Below, one piece after another: positions 1 through 6,278 of a stretch of 11,132 bases of DNA (within the stretch, counting starts at the first letter, position 1; each line of letters begins with the position of its first letter). The position numbers were made by a program, and so were the translations under genes. Source of the DNA: an uncultured Eubacteriales bacterium (GTDB lineage Bacteria; Bacillota; Clostridia; Oscillospirales; Oscillospiraceae); contig USAT01000063.1 in NCBI GenBank assembly GCA_900552725.1, positions 1 to 11,132 on the forward strand, read 5' to 3'. The notes beneath the pieces are model-generated. The model saw only the letters and a list, made by a program, of their open reading frames with translations. It did not search any database and was not told the DNA's origin.

Positions 1-1
1 C

Positions 2-313
2 CGCACCGTGGTGCTGCCCGGCTGCGTGGACGGCGTCATCACCGGCTGCATCCTGGCGGTGGGCCGTATTCTGGGCGAGACGGCGGCCCTGCTGTACACG
101 GCGGGCTTCGCCCACACTCTGTACGGCAGCCTGCAGGAGACACTGCAGAGCTCCGGCGCCACCCTTTCCGTGTCCCTGTACGTCTACGCCAAGGAGCAGG
201 GCGAGTTCGACGTGGCCTTCGCCATCGCCGCCATATTGATGGTGCTTGCGCTGATCATCGACGTGGCCGCCGCCCTGGTGGGCAAATACTTCCAAAGGAG
301 GAGAAGCATATGA
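2..313 (+). CDS. pstA: Phosphate ABC transporter permease PstA (3' end only)
   Basis: This is the C-terminal ~103 residues of an inner-membrane permease of the high-affinity phosphate importer PstSCAB; the 5' end lies outside the window. The visible part contains the cytoplasmic loop that contacts the ATPase (LPGCVDGVITG, then GRILGETAAL), which is the EAA-type motif of the PstA/PstC permeases. A final hydrophobic helix (about AFAIAAILMVLALIIDVAAAL) and a short basic tail (KYFQRRRSI) follow. The TGA stop overlaps the ATG of pstB in an ATGA arrangement, so translation is probably coupled. PstA rather than PstC is inferred from the position directly before pstB and from the sequence of the GETAALLYTAG region. 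Confidence 0.93.
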   Translation, partial: RTVVLPGCVDGVITGCILAVGRILGETAALLYTAGFAHTLYGSLQETLQSSGATLSVSLYVYAKEQGEFDVAFAIAAILMVLALIIDVAAALVGKYFQRRRSI

Positions 314-1065
314 GCGATATCATGACCGTCAACGACCTGTGCCTGTGGTACGGACAATCCCAGGCGCTGAAGGACGTCAATATCAATATCCCGGAGAAGA
401 GCGTCACCGCACTCATCGGCCCTTCCGGCTGCGGAAAGTCCACCTTCCTCAAGACGCTGAACCGGATGAACGACCTGATCCCCGGTGTCCGGGTCACCGG
501 AGAGGTCTGTTATCAGGGGCAGGACATCTTTGCCTCTTCGGTGGACGTGAACCAGCTGCGCAAGGAGATCGGCATGGTGTTCCAGAAGCCCAATCCCTTC
601 CCCATGAGCATCTATGACAACATCGCCTACGGCCCGCGCACCCACGGCGTGCGCAGCAAGGTGAAGCTGGACGACATCGTGGAGCAGGCCCTGCGCCGCG
701 CCGCCATCTGGGACGAGGTGAAGGACCGCCTGAAGAAATCGGCCCTGGGCCTGTCCGGCGGCCAGCAGCAGCGCCTGTGCATCGCCCGCGCGCTGGCGGT
801 GGAGCCCCAGGTGCTGCTGATGGACGAGCCCACCAGCGCCCTGGATCCCATTTCCACCTCCCGCATAGAAGAGCTTGCCATTGAGCTGAAAGACAGGTAT
901 ACTATTGTCATCGTCACCCATAACATGCAGCAGGCCGCCCGTATCTCCGACCGCACTGCCTTTTTCCTGCTGGGTGAGCTGGTGGAGTGCGGGGACACGG
1001 AGCAGATCTTTGCCCAGCCCCGCGACAAGCGGACGGAGGATTACATCACGGGGAGGTTCGGATAA
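310..1065 (+). CDS. pstB: Phosphate ABC transporter ATP-binding protein PstB
   Basis: This is the cytoplasmic ATPase that powers phosphate import through PstC/PstA. The protein has 251 residues, the usual PstB length. Visible motifs are Walker A GPSGCGKST (37-45), the Q-loop glutamine at 92 within VFQKPNPFPMSIYDN (a typical PstB stretch), the ABC signature LSGGQQQR (148-155), Walker B VLLMDEP (168-174) and the switch histidine at 204 (VTHNMQQAARISD). The ATG at 310 is preceded by AAAGGAGG at 294-301 with an 8-base spacer and overlaps the pstA stop. The gene ends in TAATG, so its stop shares one base with the phoU start. All catalytic motifs are intact, so it should be functional. Confidence 0.97.
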   Translation: MSDIMTVNDLCLWYGQSQALKDVNINIPEKSVTALIGPSGCGKSTFLKTLNRMNDLIPGVRVTGEVCYQGQDIFASSVDVNQLRKEIGMVFQKPNPFPMSIYDNIAYGPRTHGVRSKVKLDDIVEQALRRAAIWDEVKDRLKKSALGLSGGQQQRLCIARALAVEPQVLLMDEPTSALDPISTSRIEELAIELKDRYTIVIVTHNMQQAARISDRTAFFLLGELVECGDTEQIFAQPRDKRTEDYITGRFG

Positions 1066-1739
1066 TGAGAAGCCGTTTGGACGAGCAGCTTGCGCTGCTG
1101 AACCGGGAATTGATCGAGATGGGCGCGCTGTGCGAGGAGGTCATCGCCGCCGCGGCCAAGGCCCTGATGGAGGGCGACACGGAGCTGGCGGCCCAGATCC
1201 CGCCCCGCGCCTCCGGCATCGACCAGCAGGAGCGGGATATCGAGGCCCTGTGCCTGAAGCTGCTGCTGCGCCAGCAGCCGGTGGCCAGCGACCTGCGGCA
1301 GATCAGCGCCGCGCTGAAAATGATCACCGACATGGAGCGCATCGGCGACCAGGCCGAGGATATCGCCGAGATCATCGGCTTCCTCAACGGCCGCTCCGGC
1401 GAGGAGTGCGCCTTCGTGGGCCACATGGCCCGGGCCGCCATCTCCATGGTGACCGGCAGCGTGGACGCCTACGTCCGCCGGGACGTGGCCCTGGCCCACG
1501 AGGTCATCGCCCGTGACGACGTGGTGGACGAGGACTTCCGCAAGGTGAAGGCCACGCTGATCGACTGGATCGCCCAGCGGCCGGACGACGGCGAGTACGC
1601 CCTGGATCTTTTGATGATCGCAAAATATTTCGAGCGCATCGGCGACCACGCCGCCAACATTGCCGGATGGGTGGTCTTTGCCGTCACCGGCGTTCACGAC
1701 GGAGAGGAGAATGGACATGATCTGGTGTGTGGAGGATGA
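1065..1739 (+). CDS. phoU: Phosphate signalling adaptor PhoU
   Basis: PhoU links the Pst transporter to the PhoR kinase and represses phosphate-starvation signalling when phosphate is plentiful. The protein has 224 residues and the usual two-fold repeat of three-helix bundles. Each half carries the metal-binding E-x3-D type motif: MERIGDQAEDIAE (about 90-102) and FERIGDHAANIA (about 189-200). The chosen start is the ATG at 1065, which overlaps the pstB stop as TAATG. The frame is open 26 codons further upstream, but that would lie inside pstB and add residues unlike PhoU. The 3' end overlaps the following response-regulator gene by about 23 bases, again suggesting coupled translation. Confidence 0.96.
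   Translation: MRSRLDEQLALLNRELIEMGALCEEVIAAAAKALMEGDTELAAQIPPRASGIDQQERDIEALCLKLLLRQQPVASDLRQISAALKMITDMERIGDQAEDIAEIIGFLNGRSGEECAFVGHMARAAISMVTGSVDAYVRRDVALAHEVIARDDVVDEDFRKVKATLIDWIAQRPDDGEYALDLLMIAKYFERIGDHAANIAGWVVFAVTGVHDGEENGHDLVCGG
1705..1709 (+). promoter_or_regulatory. Ribosome-binding site that decides the phoB-type start
   Basis: AGGAG lies 7 bases before the ATG at 1717 but only 1 base before the in-frame ATG at 1711. This favours 1717. A weaker GGAG at 1701-1704 sits 6 bases before 1711, so the choice is not certain. The site lies within the phoU coding sequence. Confidence 0.6.
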
Positions 1740-2391
1740 CAGCGGCATCCGCGAGATCGAGGTATATACCCTGAATTCCACCGGGTTCGAGGCCCGGGGC
1801 TTTTCCGACGGTGCCTCCTTCCGCGAGGCGCTGGAGACCGAGACGCCGGACCTGGTGCTGCTGGACGTGATGCTGCCCGGCGAGGACGGGGTGTCTCTGC
1901 TGCGCTATCTGCGCCAGACGCCCCGGACGCAGGCGGTGCCCGTCATCATGGCCACCGCCAAGGGCATGGAGTACGACAAGATCCAGAGCCTTGACATGGG
2001 GGCCGACGACTATCTGGTCAAGCCCTTCGGCATGATGGAGATGGTCTCCCGGGTGAAGGCGGTGCTGCGGCGCTGCGCCCCGGCCCAGCAGGGCCGCCGG
2101 CTCTCCGGCGGCGGCGTGACGCTGGATCTTGACGGCCATACCGTCACGGCGGCGGGAGAGCGCGTGACTCTGACCTATAAGGAGTTCGAGCTGCTGCGGC
2201 TGTTCCTGTCCCACCCCGGCATGGCCTTCACGCGGGATCAACTCTTCAACGACGTGTGGGGCGCCGACTATGTGGGCGAGAGCCGCACGGTGGATATGCA
2301 CATCCGCACCCTGCGCCAGAAGCTGGGCGCGTGCGGTGACCGCATCGAAACGGTGCGTGGCGTGGGCTACAGATGGGAGGCACGGACATGA
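1717..2391 (+). CDS. phoB: PhoB/PhoP-type phosphate response regulator
   Basis: This is an OmpR-family transcription factor expected to be phosphorylated by the histidine kinase encoded next to it and to activate phosphate-starvation genes, including pst. From the ATG at 1717 it has 224 residues. The receiver domain spans about 1-118, with acidic pocket EDD (6-8), phospho-acceptor aspartate 50 (LLDVMLPGEDG), threonine 80 and lysine 102 (VKPF). A winged-helix DNA-binding domain spans about 130-222 and ends in the family-typical ETVRGVGYRW. An in-frame ATG at 1711 would add two residues. The gene overlaps the phoU end by 23 bases, and its TGA overlaps the kinase ATG. The Pho assignment rests mainly on the operon position; the domain family is certain. 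Confidence 0.93.
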   Translation: MIWCVEDDSGIREIEVYTLNSTGFEARGFSDGASFREALETETPDLVLLDVMLPGEDGVSLLRYLRQTPRTQAVPVIMATAKGMEYDKIQSLDMGADDYLVKPFGMMEMVSRVKAVLRRCAPAQQGRRLSGGGVTLDLDGHTVTAAGERVTLTYKEFELLRLFLSHPGMAFTRDQLFNDVWGADYVGESRTVDMHIRTLRQKLGACGDRIETVRGVGYRWEART

Positions 2392-4058
2392 CGAAACGAA
2401 TTTTCCGCTCCATGGTGATCACGGCGGGCGCGGTGCTGCTGGCCAGCCTGGTGATCATTATGGGCTGCCTTTACGAATACTTCTGCGGCGTGCAGGAGCA
2501 GCAGCTCAAGGATGAGCTGGGCCTGGCGGCCGCCGCCATGCAGCAGGGGGAGGGGGAGAGCTACCTCCGATCCCTCAGCTCTGACCGCTACCGCCTCACC
2601 TGGGTGGCGGCCAACGGCACCGTGCTGTACGATACCCGCACCGACGCCGCCGGTATGGAGAACCACGGCCAGCGCCAGGAGATCCAGCAGGCGCTGCTGA
2701 CGGGGCAGGGCGAGTCCAGCCGCTACTCCGCCACGCTGTTGGAAAAGACCATCTATCAGGCGAAGCGCCTGGATGACGGCACCGTGCTGCGTATCTCCAT
2801 CAGCCGCGCCACCGCGGGCGTGCTGGTGCTGGGCATGCTCCAGCCCTTCCTGATCGTACTGGTGCTGGCGCTGGCGTTGTCGGCCCTGCTGGCCCGGCGG
2901 CTGGCCCAGCATATCGTAAAGCCCCTCAACGAGCTGGATCTGGAGCACCCTCTGGAGAACGATACCTACGAGGAGCTGTCGCCCCTGCTGGGACGCATCA
3001 ACCAGCAGCGCCGCCAGATCGACGCCCAGCTGGGCGAGCTGCGGCGGAAGCGGGACGAGTTCGGCCAGATCACCGGCAGCATGCAGGAGGGGCTGGTGCT
3101 GCTGAACGAGAAGAGCGAGATCATCAGCATCAACCCGGCGGCCTGTGCTCTGTTCCACGCGGAGAAGGACTGCGTGGGCTGGGATTTCCTCACCATCGAG
3201 CGCAGCCCCGACGTGAGCCGCGCCCTTCACGACGCCATGACCGGCGGCCACAGCGAGATCCAGACGGAGCGGGCCGGACGGGCCTATCAGCTGGACATCA
3301 GCCGCATCCAGTCCGGCGACACCGTCACCGGCGCGGTGGTGCTGTCCTTCGACGTGACGGATCAGGCTCTGGCCCAGCGCAGCCGCCGCGAGTTCACCGC
3401 CAACGTGTCCCACGAGCTGAAGACCCCGCTGCAATCCATCATGGGCAGCGCGGAGCTGATGGAGAACGGCCTGGTGAAGCCGGAGGACATGCCCCAGTTC
3501 ATCAGCCGCATCCATCACGAAGCCGCCCGCCTTGTGACCCTGATCGAGGATATCATCCGCCTGTCTCAGTTGGACGAGGGGGCGTCGCTGCCCACGGAGA
3601 ACGTGGAGCTGCTGTCCCTGGCGGAGGAGACGGCCGCCTCTCTCCGTGACGCCGCGGCCGCCAAGGATGTGACCGTGTCCGTCACCGGCACACCCGTCAC
3701 CGTCCGCAGCGCCCGGCGGCTGCTGTCGGAGATCCTCTATAACCTCTGCGACAACGCCATCAAGTACAACGTCACCGGCGGCAGCGTCACCGTGGACGTG
3801 AGCCGCTGGGGCGAGAGCGCGGCCCTGACCGTGGCGGACACCGGCATCGGCATCCCCCAGGAGCACCAGAGCCGGGTGTTCGAGCGGTTCTACCGGGTAG
3901 ATAAGAGCCATTCCCGCCAGAGCGGCGGCACCGGCCTGGGCCTGTCCATCGTCAAGCACGCGGTGCAGGACTTAGGCGGCGGCATCCATCTGGACAGCAC
4001 CCCCGGCAAGGGCACCACCATCCGCGTGGCCCTGCCTTTAGAGCAGAGTGGAGAATAA
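2388..4058 (+). CDS. phoR: PhoR-type sensor histidine kinase
   Basis: This membrane kinase is the partner of the upstream response regulator. From the ATG at 2388 (GGGAGG 8 bases upstream, ATGA overlap with the regulator stop) it has 556 residues. Helix TM1 is at about 10-32, followed by an external domain of about 110 residues and TM2 at about 143-168. A short HAMP-like linker (VKPLNELDLEHP) leads into a PAS domain (about 222-330). The catalytic core has the H-box histidine 342 (NVSHELKTPLQS), N-box asparagine 456 (NLCDNAIKYN), G1 box DTGIGIP (484-490), F-box (VFERFYRVD) and G2 box GTGLGLS (514-520). All kinase motifs are intact. An ATG at 2373 would add five residues but overlaps the ribosome-binding site. 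The signal is probably relayed through PhoU and the Pst complex, as in other Pho systems. Confidence 0.95.
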   Translation: MTKRIFRSMVITAGAVLLASLVIIMGCLYEYFCGVQEQQLKDELGLAAAAMQQGEGESYLRSLSSDRYRLTWVAANGTVLYDTRTDAAGMENHGQRQEIQQALLTGQGESSRYSATLLEKTIYQAKRLDDGTVLRISISRATAGVLVLGMLQPFLIVLVLALALSALLARRLAQHIVKPLNELDLEHPLENDTYEELSPLLGRINQQRRQIDAQLGELRRKRDEFGQITGSMQEGLVLLNEKSEIISINPAACALFHAEKDCVGWDFLTIERSPDVSRALHDAMTGGHSEIQTERAGRAYQLDISRIQSGDTVTGAVVLSFDVTDQALAQRSRREFTANVSHELKTPLQSIMGSAELMENGLVKPEDMPQFISRIHHEAARLVTLIEDIIRLSQLDEGASLPTENVELLSLAEETAASLRDAAAAKDVTVSVTGTPVTVRSARRLLSEILYNLCDNAIKYNVTGGSVTVDVSRWGESAALTVADTGIGIPQEHQSRVFERFYRVDKSHSRQSGGTGLGLSIVKHAVQDLGGGIHLDSTPGKGTTIRVALPLEQSGE

Positions 4059-4090
4059 GCGCTGCCCCCGCATATAAAATCACCCCGCTC

Positions 4091-4126
4091 AACAGCGGCC
4101 TTTCGTGCAGAAAGGCCGCTGTTTTT
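4091..4126 (+). terminator. Intrinsic terminator of the pst-pho operon
   Basis: Perfect 14-bp stem: left arm 4091-4104, loop GTGCA, right arm 4110-4123. It runs into a T-tract at 4122-4126. The left side has no A-tract, so it acts on the plus strand only. It lies 32 bases after the phoR stop. Confidence 0.93.
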
Positions 4127-4132
4127 ACGCGC

Positions 4133-4167
4133 AAAAAAGCCCGGCGTTCACGCAAAACGCCGGGCTT
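4133..4167 (-). terminator. Intrinsic terminator of hflX-yigZ
   Basis: On the minus strand a 12-bp stem (arms 4137-4148 and 4156-4167, 7-base loop) is followed by a U-run encoded by the A-tract at 4133-4138. It begins 3 bases after the yigZ stop and is oriented for minus-strand transcripts only. Confidence 0.92.
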
Positions 4168-4170
4168 ACC

Positions 4171-4806
4171 TTATTTCACTTCCACTCGCGGCCCCGGACG
4201 GTACTCCTCCGCCAGCACCCGGATGGTGATGCCTCCGGCGGACAGCTCCGTCAGCCGTGCCTGCAGGGCTTCCGCCTTTTCCGCAGGCAGCGAGATGGAC
4301 AGCACCACATCCGCGCCGTAGGCCACATCGTCGATGACGCCGCCCTGGGCCTCGATCTCCAGCTTCACCCGCTCGAAGAGCGGATAGGTGCAGGGTACCT
4401 CCACCCTGGCCCACGCGCCCATGACGGCCACGCCGGAGGCGACCAGCGCGTCCTTGGCCCCCTTGGAATAGGCCCGGGTCAGTCCGCCCGCCCCCAGCAG
4501 GATGCCGCCGAAATACCGGGTCACCACGCAGCACACATTGGTGACCTCCTCCCGCTCCAGCACCTTCAGCATGGGCTGCCCGGCAGTGCCCTGGGGCTCA
4601 CCGTCGTCGCTGTACCGGGCGGTGGTGGGGCCGATGCGATAGCACCAGCAGTTGTGGCGGGCGTCATAGTACTTGGCCTTCATGTCCTTGATGCACTGCT
4701 GGGCCTGCTCCTCTGTCTCCACCGGCCAGATGTGGCTGATGAAGCGGGAGCGCTTCTCCACGAACTCGCTGTCCGCCGCCTGAAAGGGAACCCGAAACGC
4801 GCTCAT
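4171..4806 (-). CDS. yigZ: YigZ/IMPACT family protein (UPF0029)
   Basis: This is a 211-residue bacterial relative of eukaryotic IMPACT/YIH1. Family hallmarks are FVEKRSRFI (15-23), DARHNCWCYRIG (48-59), SDDGEPQGTAGQPML (66-80) and VTRYFGGILLGAGGL (95-109), followed by a C-terminal region matching the usual DUF1949-type domain (about 137-200). The biochemical role in bacteria is not settled; eukaryotic IMPACT modulates Gcn1/Gcn2 translational control. The start at 4806 has AAGGAGG 8 bases upstream and overlaps the hflX stop as ATGA. A longer frame open to 4878 lies inside hflX and is not used. Length and motifs are normal, so the protein is expected to be intact and co-expressed with HflX. Confidence 0.93.
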   Translation of the reverse strand: MSAFRVPFQAADSEFVEKRSRFISHIWPVETEEQAQQCIKDMKAKYYDARHNCWCYRIGPTTARYSDDGEPQGTAGQPMLKVLEREEVTNVCCVVTRYFGGILLGAGGLTRAYSKGAKDALVASGVAVMGAWARVEVPCTYPLFERVKLEIEAQGGVIDDVAYGADVVLSISLPAEKAEALQARLTELSAGGITIRVLAEEYRPGPRVEVK

Positions 4807-6107
4807 TCCCAGTCCTCCTTCGGTGGCTGCCAGCCCTCGATATAGTCCTTCAGCTGGCCCAGCAGCCGGGGATTGCACACGGCCACCACGTCCACCGTGG
4901 CGCCGTACTCCACGCTCTCCACCTTAGCCTCCCGGTACAGGCTGTCCAGCGCCCCCGCCTTGTCGTAGGGCAGGTGCAGCGTCACCCGCTTGGTGCCCTT
5001 GTCCAGCTTCCTGTCGATCAGCGCCAGCAGGTCGGGAATACCCTCCCCCGTCTTGGCGGAGATGGCCACGGCGTCCTCCTCTTTCGCCCGGTCGCCGGGG
5101 AAGCTGAGGTCAGACTTGTTGTACACCCGGATGCAGGGGATGGTGTCCGCCCCCAACTCACGGATCAGACGATCCACCGTGTCGGCCTGCTGCCGCCACT
5201 GGATGTTGGAGGAGTCGATGACGTGCAGCAGCAGGTCGGCGTACTCCAGCTCCTCCAGCGTGGCCTTGAAGGCCTCCACCAGCTGGTGGGGCAGCTTGCG
5301 GATAAAGCCCACCGTGTCGGAGATCACCACATCCAGCGTATCGCTGACGGTGAGAAGCCTCGTGGTGGTGTCCAGCGTGTCGAACAGCCGGTTGTTGGCG
5401 GGAATGTCCGCCCCGGTGATGGCGTTCAGCAGCGTGGACTTGCCCGCGTTGGTATAGCCCACGATGGCCACCACGGGGATCTCGTTCTTGCTGCGGCGCT
5501 GGCGCTGGGTGGCGCGCACCCGGCGCACCTCCTCTAGCTCGTCCTTCAGCTTGTCGATCTTGCGGCGGATGTGGCGGCGGTCTGTCTCCAGCTGGGTCTC
5601 GCCGGGGCCCTTGGTGCCGATGGGTGAGCCGCCGGTGCCGCCCTGCCGCTCCAGATGGCTCCACATGCCGATCAGGCGGGGCAGCAGGTACTGGTACTGG
5701 GCCAGCTCCACCTGCAAACAGCCCTCCTTGGTTCTGGCCCGCTGGGCGAAGATGTCCAGGATCAGGCCGCTGCGGTCGATGACCTGGACGCCCAGCAGCT
5801 CGGTCAATACACGAATTTGCGACGGCGACAGGTCGTTGTCGAAGATCACCATGGTGGCCTTCTCGTTGTCCACCATGCGCTTGACCTCCTCCACCTTGCC
5901 CTCGCCGATGAAGCTGTGGGGATCGGGCTTCTCCCGGCTCTGCAGGATGATGCCCGCCGTGTCGCCGCCCGCCGTGTCCACCAGCTCCGAGAGCTCCATC
6001 AGGCTCTCCTCGTCGGCGCTGTCCTCGCCCAACACCGGCGAGCGCAGGCCCACCAGCACGGCGTGATCCCGGGATTCCTTGTTGTTTTCCAAAGTTTTAC
6101 GTTCCAT
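4803..6107 (-). CDS. hflX: Ribosome-associated GTPase HflX
   Basis: HflX binds the 50S subunit and splits stalled or hibernating ribosomes under stress. The protein has 434 residues from the ATG at 6107. The N-terminal HflX domain spans about 15-150 and includes the family stretch DRSGLILDIFAQRARTKEG (111-129). A glycine-rich linker (GGTGGSPIGTKGPGETQLE) and a helical arm (about 175-205) precede the GTPase domain. That domain has G1 GYTNAGKS (217-224), the switch I region LDTTTR (245-250), G3 DTVGF (264-268), G4 NKSD (330-333) and G5 SAKTG (350-354). A TTG at 6122 would add five residues but has no ribosome-binding site, while GAGGG lies 4 bases before 6107. It is the first gene of a two-gene operon with yigZ, driven by the promoter at 6148-6176. 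Confidence 0.95.
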   Translation of the reverse strand: MERKTLENNKESRDHAVLVGLRSPVLGEDSADEESLMELSELVDTAGGDTAGIILQSREKPDPHSFIGEGKVEEVKRMVDNEKATMVIFDNDLSPSQIRVLTELLGVQVIDRSGLILDIFAQRARTKEGCLQVELAQYQYLLPRLIGMWSHLERQGGTGGSPIGTKGPGETQLETDRRHIRRKIDKLKDELEEVRRVRATQRQRRSKNEIPVVAIVGYTNAGKSTLLNAITGADIPANNRLFDTLDTTTRLLTVSDTLDVVISDTVGFIRKLPHQLVEAFKATLEELEYADLLLHVIDSSNIQWRQQADTVDRLIRELGADTIPCIRVYNKSDLSFPGDRAKEEDAVAISAKTGEGIPDLLALIDRKLDKGTKRVTLHLPYDKAGALDSLYREAKVESVEYGATVDVVAVCNPRLLGQLKDYIEGWQPPKEDWE

Positions 6108-6147
6108 AATACCCTCGGTCAAAAGAATAAAAAGTAAATTTGCCCCT

Positions 6148-6176
6148 ATTATATACGTTTTTCCGCCGGTTGTAAA
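6148..6176 (-). promoter_or_regulatory. Sigma-70 type promoter of hflX-yigZ
   Basis: Read on the minus strand: -35 TTTACA (6171-6176), a 17-bp spacer, and a consensus -10 TATAAT (6148-6153). The predicted transcript starts near 6141, giving a leader of about 35 bases before the hflX ATG. Confidence 0.85.
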
Positions 6177-6218
6177 CCGTGAAAAGCCGGAGACGCCGCA
6201 CAGTATGCACCCAGCATA

Positions 6219-6247
6219 TTGCTTTCCCGCCCCGCCGGTGGTATAGT
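6219..6247 (+). promoter_or_regulatory. Probable promoter of the LRR-dockerin gene
   Basis: -35-like TTGCTT (6219-6224), a 17-bp spacer and -10 TATAGT (6242-6247). The -35 box is weak. The predicted start near 6254 gives a leader of about 25 bases containing AGGAGG at 6265-6270. It diverges from the hflX promoter about 40 bases away. Confidence 0.55.
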
Positions 6248-6278
6248 AGTCCTACAAGCCTGACAGGAGGAAGAGAAT

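Noticed and set aside
184..1781. Antisense frames across pstB and phoU
   Set aside because: Both sense genes have intact family motifs; the antisense frames are compositional shadows.
2367..3959. 530-codon open frame antisense to the kinase gene
   Set aside because: It is a shadow of GC-rich codon use in phoR; its translation is low-complexity, rich in His, Gln, Gly and Ala, with no domain, and phoR has all kinase motifs.
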